A stretch of 64,000 nt of DNA from JAVKSL01 sp050744085. GTDB taxonomy: Bacteria; Actinomycetota; Acidimicrobiia; Acidimicrobiales; JAJPHD01. A model generated the notes under the pieces. That model saw only the letters and a program-made list of their open reading frames with translations, was not told where the DNA came from and ran no database searches. Numbering within the stretch: position 1 is the first letter of the stretch; every line of letters begins with the position of its first letter. This document shows positions 1 through 7,470 of the stretch, piece after piece. The stretch spans positions 32,253 to 96,252 of the forward strand of contig JBOGGU010000092.1 in NCBI GenBank assembly GCA_050744085.1. Direction: 5' to 3'. Made by a program: the position numbers and the translations under genes.

Positions 1-678
1 GACGTAAGGCACCCGCGCGGAGTCGACGACGGTGGCCACCAGGGAGCGCCCGCCGCGGGGTATCAGGCAGTCGATCAGCCCCCTGAGCTGCATGAAGGCC
101 ACAGCACCCTCCCGGCTGGTGTCCTCCACCAGGATCACCGAGTCGGCGGGGAGGCCCGCCTTGGCAACAGCCTCCCGCAGCAGCCCGGCGATGGCCCGGT
201 TGGAGGAGATGGCGGCCGAGGAGCCCCGCAGGAAGGCCGCGTTCCCAGACTTGAGGCACAGCCCAGCCGCGTCGCTGGTGACGTTGGGACGATTCTCGTA
301 GATGACCCCGACCACGCCCAGGGGCACGCGCACCCGGCAGACCCGCAGCCCGTTGGGCCGCACCCAGCCGTCCACCACATACCCCACCGGGTCGCCCAGC
401 GCTGCAACCTGGCGCAGCCCGTCGGCCATCCCCCCGATGCGGGCCGGGCTGAGGCGGAGCCGGTCGAGCGCCGTATCCGTGGCCCCCCCGGCCTGCGCCC
501 TGTCCAGGTCCCTGGCATTGGCGGCCAGCACCTCGCCTGCCCGCGTCTCCAGCAGGTCCGCCGCGCCCAGCAGCGCCGAGTCCCGCGCGGCCGTCGAGGA
601 GGTGGCAAGCACCCGGGAGGCAGCCTGCGCCCGGCGCCCAAGCCCGGCGAGAGCCTCGACAAGGGCGTTGTCAGCCAT
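1..678 (-). CDS. proA: gamma-glutamyl phosphate reductase ProA (3' end outside window)
   Basis: NADPH-dependent reductase converting gamma-glutamyl phosphate to glutamate-5-semialdehyde in cytosolic proline synthesis. The minus-strand frame starts at an ATG at 678 and reads MADNALVEALAGLGRRAQAA, then the conserved VPLGVVGVIYENRPNVTSDA block (about residues 115-135) and the GNAAFLRGSSAA stretch typical of the ALDH-fold ProA family. About 226 of the usual ~415 residues are present; the catalytic cysteine region lies beyond the left edge. It reads away from the DUF4097 fragment, with about 55 bp between them. The family assignment is firm from the motifs. Confidence 0.93.
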   Translation of the reverse strand, partial: MADNALVEALAGLGRRAQAASRVLATSSTAARDSALLGAADLLETRAGEVLAANARDLDRAQAGGATDTALDRLRLSPARIGGMADGLRQVAALGDPVGYVVDGWVRPNGLRVCRVRVPLGVVGVIYENRPNVTSDAAGLCLKSGNAAFLRGSSAAISSNRAIAGLLREAVAKAGLPADSVILVEDTSREGAVAFMQLRGLIDCLIPRGGRSLVATVVDSARVPYV

Positions 679-734
679 GGGCGCATCCTACCCGCGGCCC
701 CGACGGACCACGGCGAATATCGAGTTGCCTCCGG

Positions 735-1265
735 CTAGCGGCCGGACACCCGCGCACAGGCGACGGAGATGCTCCCGTTGCTGGTCCTGACCCTTATCTT
801 GTTCGCGGCGACGGAGTCGGTGTGGACACTGACGTGGCTGGAGCCGTTGTCGGTGGCGGTGCTCACCCGGTATGCAGCCGGGCCCGCAGGCAGGAACACG
901 TGCACCGACCCGTTGGAGGTTCTGGCGTTCACCGAGCTCGGCGGGTTGGTGAACCCCAGCCGGATGGCACCGTCGGAGGTCCTGGCGGTGACTGTGGCGC
1001 CCAGCCCCAGGCCGGTGATGGACCCGTTGGAGGTGGTGGCTCTTACTGGCCCGGTGATCCGGGTGAGGCTCAGCCTGCCATCGGAGGTGGTCGCCCTCAC
1101 GCTGATGCCGGGGGGGACGCTCAGGCGGTACGACACCGCGCAGTCCCAATTGATCGAGATGGGGCCTTCCCCGGAGCAGTGCCTTCCGTCGAGCGTCAGC
1201 GTTTGGCCGCTCCACGCGAGCGTCGGCTTGGGCCGGCCGAAGCTCCAGCGCAGGTCCTCTGTCAC
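735..1265 (-). pseudogene. DUF4097 beta-repeat protein, N-terminally truncated
   Basis: About 176 residues of the DUF4097 (bacterial adhesin-like beta-strand repeat) family. Repeats alternate as VRATTSDGRLSL, VRATTSNGSITG, VTARTSDGAIRL, VNARTSNGSVHV and VRTSNGSISV. A GTG at 1265 overlaps the stop of the upstream frame in a GTGA tetranucleotide, so translational coupling is possible. The usual N-terminal membrane anchor and first strands are absent. The upstream frame encodes the start of a metal ATPase instead, so this looks like the 3' part of a gene joined to a foreign 5' end by deletion. It may still be translated. Function of the family is unknown. Confidence 0.6.
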
Positions 1266-1636
1266 GCCCACTGCCCCGGCGTTCCCAGCCCAATGCTCGG
1301 GTCCTCGACATCGAGGGTCTTGTCCCGAAGTGCCCTCAGCCCGGCCAGCCCGGGCCTCCACCCTCCGGTGGCATAGCAGCCGGCGAAGAGCACCTCTACC
1401 AGCCAGCCCGGCATCCCGAGGCCCGAACCGGTCACCGCGATGGCGAAGGCCATGACCGACAGCGTCGCCCACCGCACCTCGCTCAACGCCGTCAGTGCCC
1501 GAAGGCCTTGCAGCCCTGGTCGGCGCTCGACTGCCACCGGACCGGGGCGGACGGCTCTGTCGGTCACAGCTGTATCGGTCAGAGCGGTGTCCGTCACAGA
1601 CATGTCCGTCAGAGCTGTGTTGGACATAGGCTTCAT
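1262..1636 (-). pseudogene. N-terminal remnant of CtpJ-like Ni/Co P1B-type ATPase
   Basis: About 124 residues from an ATG at 1636. After a repeat tail (TDMSV-TDTAL-TDTAV-TDRAV) the sequence reads ALSEVRWATLSVMAFAIAV, then LFAGCYATGGWRPGLAGL and RALRDKTLDVE. This matches the first two membrane segments of CtpJ/CadA-type P1B ATPases, which continue with DLLM and several hundred more residues. Here the protein ends 14 residues later at a TGA. The phosphorylation (DKTGT), CPC/SPC and nucleotide-binding regions are all missing. It is divergent from nmtR, as ctpJ is in Mycobacterium tuberculosis, so the partner gene has been lost by deletion. An alternative upstream ATG lies at 1681. Confidence 0.75.
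1559..1620 (-). repeat. 15-bp tandem repeat encoding T-D-x-[AS]-[LV]
   Basis: Four imperfect 15-bp units at the 5' end of the ctpJ-like remnant encode TDMSV, TDTAL, TDTAV and TDRAV. Reading frame is preserved. This N-terminal repeat is not part of the known ATPase fold and probably arose by slippage. Confidence 0.6.
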
Positions 1637-1703
1637 CTGTTGGCACCCCAATACGGACTGACTGAACAGGTCTTCACACAATCCAGGGGATTAGGCTACC
1701 GGC

Positions 1704-2063
1704 ATGGGTCACGGGGTCGAGGGTCGCGCCAGCGCTTCGGCGCCGTTGGACGCGGCGACAGCCAAGGTGGTGGCGGTGACGCTCCAGGCACTGGCCACGC
1801 CCAGTCGCGTACAGATCCTGACCCGCCTGCGCCAGAGCCCGTGCTCGGTGACCGAGCTGGCCGCGGCGGTGGCGATGGAGGGCTCAGCCGTCTCCCACCA
1901 GCTTCGCCTGCTGCGGCATCTGGGCCTGGTCGACGGCACTCGGGCTGGGCGTAGCGTCGTCTACGCCCTCTACGACGATCACGTTGCCGAGCTGCTCGAC
2001 CAGGCCGTCTACCACGTCGAGCACCGTCGTCTCGGCGCCCCCGACCGCAACGCCGCGGGCTGA
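1704..2063 (+). CDS. nmtR: NmtR-type ArsR/SmtB Ni(II)/Co(II) sensor repressor
   Basis: A 119-residue winged-helix repressor of the ArsR/SmtB family. The start MGHGVEGR and the length match M. tuberculosis NmtR. The alpha-5 metal site is intact with the same numbering: Asp91, His93, His104 and His107 in YDDHVAELLDQAVYHVEH. The recognition helix is SAVSHQLRLLRHLGLV. In the family, Ni or Co binding releases DNA and derepresses the divergent efflux ATPase ctpJ. Here that ATPase is only an N-terminal fragment, so the sensor appears orphaned. The ATG at 1704 lies close to a TAGGCT hexamer, so a leaderless or very short leader is possible. Confidence 0.9.
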   Translation: MGHGVEGRASASAPLDAATAKVVAVTLQALATPSRVQILTRLRQSPCSVTELAAAVAMEGSAVSHQLRLLRHLGLVDGTRAGRSVVYALYDDHVAELLDQAVYHVEHRRLGAPDRNAAG

Positions 2064-2149
2064 CACCCCCGGATGCCACCGGGCATCCGGGGAGCCGGCC
2101 CGCCTCGAAGACCAAAGGCCACAAGGTCACCACACGAGGAGAGAATGCC

Positions 2150-2452
2150 ATGGACAGCCTGAGCCGACGCAACTTCTTGAAGAGGGGCTCGGTTGCGGTC
2201 GCCGGGGCCGGCGCCCTGGTCACAGTGCCGATAACCACCCTCCTGCCTGACGTTATGGGCTCGGGCGAGGCGGCAGTCCCTGCTGCCGAGACCACTGCGG
2301 CGGACCTCTCGGGCGGAGGCGCCGTCGGGGACACCTTGATCGCCCACGTCCGCAACCTCGGCACGGGCGAGATCAGCATCATGCGCGGACTCCAAGAGGT
2401 GACCATCCACGACCCTCAGACCGCTGCCCGCATAGCCGGCGCGATCCGCTGA
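2150..2452 (+). CDS. small Tat-exported protein of unknown function
   Basis: A 100-residue protein with a classical twin-arginine signal: SRRNFLKRGS at residues 4-13, a hydrophobic stretch VAVAGAGALVTVPITTLL, then a short mature part of about 65 residues ending in HVRNLGTGEISIMRGLQEVT. Tat export suggests folding or cofactor binding before secretion, but no cofactor motif is visible. A GAGGAG ribosome-binding site precedes the ATG. The downstream gene starts 4 bp after the stop and is probably co-transcribed. I do not recognise the mature domain. Confidence 0.75.
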   Translation: MDSLSRRNFLKRGSVAVAGAGALVTVPITTLLPDVMGSGEAAVPAAETTAADLSGGGAVGDTLIAHVRNLGTGEISIMRGLQEVTIHDPQTAARIAGAIR

Positions 2453-2456
2453 GGCA

Positions 2457-2825
2457 TTGACCGCCGAGCCAGCCGAGCTCACCGAGCCAGCCGAGCCAGC
2501 CGAACCCATACTTGCCCCCAGCGGCCCGGGAAGCGTAGTCCTGGACCTCGGCGGGAATGTCGGGGTGCTGGTGGTCCACGTGGACGCCGTCCTGGCGGGA
2601 GTCGAGGTCGAGATCAGCCCCGCAGGGGACCCGGCCGCCAGCCCGCACACCCACACCGATGTGCGGGAGCGCCGCTTGGGCGACAGCGTCACCTACGCCG
2701 CGGTCTTCTCCTCGCTCACCGCCGGCGACTACCTCCTCGACGACCCCCGTGGCGGGCCCCCGGCCCCGGTCACGATCACCGGTGGGCGGGTGCTGCAACT
2801 CGACTGGCGAACCGCCCCTCAGTAG
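2457..2825 (+). CDS. conserved hypothetical protein partnered with the Tat protein
   Basis: A 122-residue soluble protein, TTG start at 2457, 4 bp after the Tat-exported gene. An acidic E-P-A repeat leader (residues 3-17) is followed by a compact beta-rich domain, with GGNVGVLVVHVDAVLAGVEV, HTHTDVRERR, then SLTAGDYLLDD and a terminal GGRVLQLDW. The pattern suggests a small beta-sandwich domain, but I assign no function. The stop codon overlaps the convergent proS stop by 7 bp, so the two 3' ends share sequence and no dedicated terminator fits between them. Confidence 0.65.
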   Translation: MTAEPAELTEPAEPAEPILAPSGPGSVVLDLGGNVGVLVVHVDAVLAGVEVEISPAGDPAASPHTHTDVRERRLGDSVTYAAVFSSLTAGDYLLDDPRGGPPAPVTITGGRVLQLDWRTAPQ

Positions 2826-4231
2826 GCCCGAGCCACCACCGCGACGGCGTCGGGCTCGTCGCCGGCCTCGACCAGCCCGCCGTCCGGGCCGACGAGGCAG
2901 CGCACCGACGCTCCGGCCTGCAAGAGGGTCGCCTCACCATCGACGCCCAGGACTCTCCAGGGCACACGGGCGAAGCCGTCGGTTGCTGCCTCCACCGCCT
3001 CGGCCACGCTGGCAACCTTGGAGGTGCGGGCCTCGCGCTCAGCCAGGGCCCCCGAGAGCATCGACGCCTGCATGGCAGTGAGCAGTCCGGGCACCGCCTC
3101 CCGCAGCGCCCCCGGCGCCAGTGCCAGGCGTTCGTCGCCATCCCGGCGGACCACGCTCACCGTCCCCGCTGCCAGGTCGCGGGGACCTACCTCGACCCGC
3201 AATGGGACCCCTTTCAGCTCCCACTCGGTCACCCGCCGCCCGTAGGAGGTGTCCACCCGAGCGTCCAGCTCCGCTCGCACCCCCGCAGCCACCAGCTCGT
3301 CCACCAGGCCCGACGCCACTGCCCCGGCGCCGGACTCGTTGCGAACCAGGACCACGATGACCTGCACCGGGGCCACCCCGGGCGCCAGGACCAGCCCGGC
3401 GTCGTCTCCGTGCGCCATGATCACCGCCCCCACCAAGCGGGTCGAGGCCCCCCACGAGGTCTGCCAGACGTGCTCCGAAGTTCCCGTCTCGGAGGAGAAC
3501 TCGATCCCGAAAGCCCTGGCGAAGCCCTGGCCCAGCTCGTGGCTGGTGCCCATCTGCAGGGCCTTGCCGTCGCGCATCATGGCCTCGGCGGTCCACGTCG
3601 TCGTGGCCCCGGGGAAGCGCTCCCGCTCCGTCTTGCGCCCGACGAGCACCGGGATGCCCAGCACGTCCACCATGACCTCCCGGTAGACATCGGTGAGGAT
3701 CCGCAGGGCAAAGGCCCGAGCCTCGGCCTCGGTCGCGTGGGCGGTGTGGCCCTCCTGCCACAGGAACTCAGTCGAGCGCAGGAACAGCCTGGGCCGCATC
3801 TCCCAGCGCACCACGTTGCACCACTGGTTCACGAGCAGGGGCAGGTCTCGATGTGAATGCACCCACCTGGAAAAATATGCATTGATGATCGTCTCGCTCG
3901 TGGGCCGGATCACTACCGGTGATTCGAGCTCCTTGCCCCCTCCATGCGTCACGACGGCCAGCTCGGGACTGAACCCCTCCACGTGGGCGGCCTCGCGGGC
4001 CAGGTAGGACTCGGGGATGAGCAGCGGGAAGTAGGCGTTCCTCGCTCCGGCGGCCTTGATCCGGGTGTCCAGCTCGGACTGGATCCGCTCCCAGATGGCG
4101 TAGCCGTAGGGCCGGATCACCTGGGTGCCGCGGACCGGGCCGACCTCGGCCAGCTCCGCTTTGGCCACCACGTCCTGGTACCAGCGGGGGAAGTCGACCG
4201 ACTGGGGGGTGAGGACCGGGGCCTTAGGCAC
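2819..4231 (-). CDS. proS: prolyl-tRNA synthetase, archaeal/eukaryotic type
   Basis: A 470-residue class II aminoacyl-tRNA synthetase charging tRNA-Pro. The start is GTG at 4231 (MPKAPVLTPQSVDFPRWYQD). Motif 2 region reads WEMRPRLFLRSTEFLWQEGH, and TSHELGQGFARAFGIEF followed by VWQTSWGASTRLVGAVIM belongs to the ProS type 3 (archaeal-like) family, which lacks the bacterial editing insertion. The anticodon-binding domain follows (about residues 285-390) with an abbreviated C-terminal zinc-binding-like region. This form is found in a subset of Actinobacteria. Its stop overlaps the convergent small gene by 7 bp. Confidence 0.93.
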   Translation of the reverse strand: MPKAPVLTPQSVDFPRWYQDVVAKAELAEVGPVRGTQVIRPYGYAIWERIQSELDTRIKAAGARNAYFPLLIPESYLAREAAHVEGFSPELAVVTHGGGKELESPVVIRPTSETIINAYFSRWVHSHRDLPLLVNQWCNVVRWEMRPRLFLRSTEFLWQEGHTAHATEAEARAFALRILTDVYREVMVDVLGIPVLVGRKTERERFPGATTTWTAEAMMRDGKALQMGTSHELGQGFARAFGIEFSSETGTSEHVWQTSWGASTRLVGAVIMAHGDDAGLVLAPGVAPVQVIVVLVRNESGAGAVASGLVDELVAAGVRAELDARVDTSYGRRVTEWELKGVPLRVEVGPRDLAAGTVSVVRRDGDERLALAPGALREAVPGLLTAMQASMLSGALAEREARTSKVASVAEAVEAATDGFARVPWRVLGVDGEATLLQAGASVRCLVGPDGGLVEAGDEPDAVAVVARAY

Positions 4232-4261
4232 CCCCGGCAGGTTAGGTGCTAGTCCAGGCGC

Positions 4262-4729
4262 TTAGGCGGCGCTCGTCAGGGCGCGGCGAGGCAGCGCCAG
4301 CAGGGGCGAGCTGATGATGTGGTCCGCGCTGGCCCGGTTGCAAGCCACGGGGATGTTCCACACCACTGCCACCCGCAGGAGTGCCTTGACGTCCGGCTCG
4401 TGCGGCTGGGGCTCCAGCGGGTCCCAGAAGAAGATGAGCACGTCCAGCTCGCCCTGGACCACCATCGCCCCTATCTGCATGTCCCCGCCGAGTGGACCGG
4501 AGTGCAGGCTGGTGATCGGCAGGTCGAGCCGCTCGGCCAGCAGGCGGCCTGTGGTGGCCGTGGCTACCAGCTGGTGCCCCGCGAGGAGCTCGCGGTTGTA
4601 CATGGCCCACTCGGCCAGGTCCTCCTTGCGGTGGTCGTGGGCGATGAGGGCTATGCGGTGGCGTGCGGGCGCGACGGGCGTAGTGGGCGTCGTGGTGGCG
4701 GGCGTGGGAGTGTCTGTTGCGGCTATCAC
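4262..4729 (-). CDS. mgsA: methylglyoxal synthase
   Basis: Converts dihydroxyacetone phosphate to methylglyoxal and phosphate, a bypass of lower glycolysis. From the GTG at 4729 the protein is 155 residues, the family's usual size. It shows HRIALIAHDHRKEDL, a phosphate-binding TATTGRLLAERL, and the catalytic SGPLGGDMQIGAMV carrying the active-site Asp. The end VWNIPVACNRASADHIISS is also typical. The minus-strand frame stays open upstream, but the extra residues are low complexity and run through the divergent promoter region. Its 3' side lies about 30 bp from the proS start. Confidence 0.9.
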   Translation of the reverse strand: MIAATDTPTPATTTPTTPVAPARHRIALIAHDHRKEDLAEWAMYNRELLAGHQLVATATTGRLLAERLDLPITSLHSGPLGGDMQIGAMVVQGELDVLIFFWDPLEPQPHEPDVKALLRVAVVWNIPVACNRASADHIISSPLLALPRRALTSAA

Positions 4730-4839
4730 ACGCTCAGTACTAGCGGGTCGAAGTGAACGCTCCGTGTCGGGGATGCGAACACTGGTCGGGGGTGGGCACG
4801 GGTCTGGAGGTCCACTGAGCAATATTTCTCCAAATTTAG

Positions 4840-4867
4840 TTGACAATCTGTGAGGGCCATGTAACAT
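4840..4867 (+). promoter_or_regulatory. sigma70-type promoter for the DUF4097-DUF2089-ABC operon
   Basis: TTGACA (4840-4845), a 16-bp spacer, then TAACAT (4862-4867) on the plus strand. The ATG at 4875 is 7 nt past the -10 hexamer, so the mRNA is probably leaderless. The region is AT-rich compared with its surroundings and also has to carry the divergent mgsA promoter. Confidence 0.6.
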
Positions 4868-4874
4868 TCTGGCC

Positions 4875-5885
4875 ATGACGACGCGAGAGATCTTGGAAGC
4901 TGTGGCCGCGGGAAGGATCACCCCCGAGGAGGCGGCGGCCCGACTGGCTGCCGGGAGCGAGGGGGTGGGGCTGCGCCGGGTGAGGGTGAGGGCGGCTACC
5001 CGCACGGTGAGGGTGCTGGGCGACCCAGGCGTGTCGGAGGTGGCGGTCGAGGGGCTGCACGAGGTCCGCCGGGAGGGTGACACCCTTGTCGTGTCCGCCC
5101 ACCCGGCCGAGGGAGGGGGAGGGTTCGCCTTCGTGCCGCCGGACCTTGGGAGGTTGGTGTCGGAAGGCAAGGCCAGGGCTCGCCAGGCCGCGCAGCAAGC
5201 CGCCCGGGAGGCGGCCCGGATGGCTTACGCCGCGGGGCGGCCCGCCTGGGCGCCCCCGCCCGGCCGCGGGCGGCACCGCAACGACTGGAAGAGGGAGTGG
5301 AAGCGGGACTGGAAGGGGGAATGGACCCAGGACTCGGAGCGGGCCGAGTGGCAGGGTTGGCCGGAGTGGCCCCGGCGGCCTGAGTGGCGCGACTTCGTGG
5401 GCGGGCCGGGTGGTTCCGGCGCACCCAACCGGGCGGGCGAGTTCGGCCACTGGGTGGAGCCGCTGGTGATCCGGGTGAACCCCCGGCTGGCGGTCGACGC
5501 GGACGTCAGCGCGGGCTCGCTGGAGGTTCGCGGGGTGAAGGGGGCCGTCGGCGTGGACCTGGCCTTTGCGTCGGCGACCCTCGAAGGCGTCAGCGGGCCC
5601 CTCGACGTCAGGGCGCAGGCGGCCACGGTCCGGGTGAGGGCGGCGCTGACCGAAGGGACCTCGAGGATCCGGGGAGATGCGGTGGCGCTGTACGTGGCCC
5701 TTCAACAGGCCTCGGACGTGACGGTGCATGCCCGCTGCGACTTGGGGAGGCTGCGCATGAGCAGGGGAGACGAGGTGCTGGCGCCGGGGGAGTCGCTGGT
5801 GGTGGGTACAGGCCGGGCCAGCCTCGACATCGAGGCGTCCATGGGATCGGTCGAGGTCCGAGTCGAGGATGGAGGCAGGTCGTGA
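4875..5885 (+). CDS. DUF4097-family protein with Trp-rich linker
   Basis: A 336-residue protein. The N-terminus REILEAVAAGRITPEEAAARL is a short helical hairpin of the kind found before DUF4097 modules. Residues about 136-176 form a Trp/Arg/Lys-rich region of near-repeats (DWKREWKRDWKGEW, then EWQGWPEWPRRPEWRDF). The C-terminal half (about 195-330) is beta-rich, with repeats such as VSAGSLEVRGVKGAVGVDLA and ASMGSVEVRV. No signal peptide is seen. It is the first gene of a four-gene operon with a DUF2089 protein and an ABC exporter. The stop overlaps the next start by 4 bp. DUF4097/DUF2089 neighbourhoods are often linked to envelope stress; that role here is inference. Confidence 0.75.
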   Translation: MTTREILEAVAAGRITPEEAAARLAAGSEGVGLRRVRVRAATRTVRVLGDPGVSEVAVEGLHEVRREGDTLVVSAHPAEGGGGFAFVPPDLGRLVSEGKARARQAAQQAAREAARMAYAAGRPAWAPPPGRGRHRNDWKREWKRDWKGEWTQDSERAEWQGWPEWPRRPEWRDFVGGPGGSGAPNRAGEFGHWVEPLVIRVNPRLAVDADVSAGSLEVRGVKGAVGVDLAFASATLEGVSGPLDVRAQAATVRVRAALTEGTSRIRGDAVALYVALQQASDVTVHARCDLGRLRMSRGDEVLAPGESLVVGTGRASLDIEASMGSVEVRVEDGGRS

Positions 5886-6340
5886 GCGCCGGGTTCCACT
5901 ACCATGCTGCTCCCCGGGTCTGCCCGGTCTGCGGCGACACCCTCGCCCTCACCCGGTTGGGTTGCCGAAGCTGCGGGACCGAGCTGTCCGGGAGCTTCGA
6001 GGCGTGCGAATACTGCTCGCTCGGCCACGACGACCGGGAGATGCTCGCCATGTTCCTGTTGTCGCGGGGGAATATGAAGGACCTGGAGCGCCACCTCGGG
6101 GTGAGCTACCCCACAGCCAGGGCGCGTTTCGAAGCCCTGCTGGGTCGGCTGGGCCTGGCGGGGGAGGGCTCGGTGGGAGGGCCAGAGCCCGAGATGTCCG
6201 ATGACGCCCCCCCGGAGGCTGCCGCAGAGGCCGCCTTCGGGGAGGTCGAGATACTGGCCCGCCTGGCGCGTGGCGAGATCGACGTGGATACCGCAGATCG
6301 CTTGTTGGCCGGCACTACAGGAGGAGACGAGACGTGGTAG
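5882..6340 (+). CDS. DUF2089-family zinc-ribbon/HTH protein
   Basis: A 152-residue protein with a GTG start at 5882 overlapping the previous stop (GTGA). The N-terminal zinc ribbon has CPVC and CRSC, plus CEYC just after. It leads into a helix-turn-helix-like segment with FLLSRGNMKDLERHLGVSYP and TARARFEALLGRLGL, characteristic of DUF2089. The tail carries a second hairpin, EILARLARGEIDVDTADRLL, resembling the N-terminus of the upstream DUF4097 protein. A DNA-binding regulator of the operon is the natural reading, but is inferred. It overlaps the ABC ATPase start by 7 bp. Confidence 0.8.
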   Translation: MSAGFHYHAAPRVCPVCGDTLALTRLGCRSCGTELSGSFEACEYCSLGHDDREMLAMFLLSRGNMKDLERHLGVSYPTARARFEALLGRLGLAGEGSVGGPEPEMSDDAPPEAAAEAAFGEVEILARLARGEIDVDTADRLLAGTTGGDETW

Positions 6341-7467
6341 CAGCACAGGCCGTATTGGTGGAGGGGCTGCACAAGAGCTTCGGTGCGGTGCAAGCGCTGC
6401 GCGGAGTGGATCTCTCAGTGGAGCGGGGCAGCGTGCTCGGCCTCCTCGGGCCCAACGGCTCGGGCAAGACGACGACAGTGCGCATCCTCACCACGCTTCT
6501 CTCCGCGGACTCGGGCCGCGTCGAAGTCGAGGGAGTGGACGTGGTGCGCCATCCGGGGGCCGTGCGGCGGATGATCGGCCTTGCTGGCCAGCAGGCCGCC
6601 GTGGACGAGACCCTCACCGGTCGGGAGAACATCTTGCTGGCCGCCAGGTTGTACCACATGAGCGCATCGGCGGGACGCCAGCGCTGCGGCGAGCTTCTCT
6701 ACCAGCTGGGCCTGGCCGATGCCGCCGACCGGCCCGCCAAGACTTACTCGGGAGGGATGCGCCGGCGACTCGACCTGGGGGCGAGCCTGGTGTCCCGGCC
6801 AAGGGTGCTGTTCCTGGACGAGCCGACCACGGGCCTCGACCCCAAGGGGCGCAACGACGTGCTGGACATCATCCGCTCGCTGGTGGCCGAAGGCATGACG
6901 CTGTTTCTCACCACCCAGTACCTGGAGGAGGCCGACCAACTGGCTGACCAGATAGCAGTGATCGACAGCGGCAAGGTCATCGCCTCGGGCACGCCCAGCC
7001 AGCTGAAGGACCTCATCGGCGGCGACGTCCTCGAGTTCAGGGTGTTGGAGGGGTCCCATCTGGGGGCCGGGGCTGCGGCGGTTGCCAGCCTCGGCTCCGC
7101 TGCGGCGATCACCGACGAGGTCAGGGCGACTGTGACCCTACCCGTGGGGGCCAGCGGGCCCTCGACCCTCATCGAGGCGGTCCGACGTCTCGATGCGGCC
7201 GGCGTGGGGGTCGTGGACCTGGCCCTGCACCGGCCGTCGCTGGACAATGTGTTCCTTTCTCTGACTGGCCATGCCGCCGAGGAAGATGGGGTGGCGGCAG
7301 CGCCGGCGCGGGGCCGTGGCCGGGGTGACCGGAGCCGTGGGGGTCGTGGCGGCGGCGGTGCAGGCGAGGGCACGGACGGCGCGGGAGGCAAGCGTGGCGG
7401 GGGCCGTGGCCGCCAACGGGGCCGTGGTGAGATGGCAAGCGCAGGCACGACAACTGGGGAGGCCTGA
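6334..7467 (+). CDS. ABC exporter ATP-binding protein, DrrA family
   Basis: ATPase subunit of a two-component exporter. Walker A GPNGSGKT (39-46), Q-loop GLAGQQAAVDETLTG, signature YSGGM (about 138), Walker B VLFLDEPTTGLDP and switch TTQYLEEADQLADQ are all intact. The C-terminal domain with LEFRVLEGSH and LHRPSLDNVFLSLTGHAAEE is typical of daunorubicin-resistance ATPases. Unusually the protein continues into an Arg/Gly-rich tail (about residues 325-368, e.g. RGRGRGDRSRGGRGGGG) absent from the family. GTG start at 6334 within the end of the DUF2089 gene. Paired with the permease 3 bp downstream. Confidence 0.92.
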   Translation: MVAAQAVLVEGLHKSFGAVQALRGVDLSVERGSVLGLLGPNGSGKTTTVRILTTLLSADSGRVEVEGVDVVRHPGAVRRMIGLAGQQAAVDETLTGRENILLAARLYHMSASAGRQRCGELLYQLGLADAADRPAKTYSGGMRRRLDLGASLVSRPRVLFLDEPTTGLDPKGRNDVLDIIRSLVAEGMTLFLTTQYLEEADQLADQIAVIDSGKVIASGTPSQLKDLIGGDVLEFRVLEGSHLGAGAAAVASLGSAAAITDEVRATVTLPVGASGPSTLIEAVRRLDAAGVGVVDLALHRPSLDNVFLSLTGHAAEEDGVAAAPARGRGRGDRSRGGRGGGGAGEGTDGAGGKRGGGRGRQRGRGEMASAGTTTGEA

Positions 7468-7470
7468 GCA

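Noticed and set aside
1637..1703. NmtR operator between ctpJ remnant and nmtR
   Set aside because: Only a weak TGAA-N5-TTCA symmetry at 1663-1675 is visible, insufficient to name an operator.
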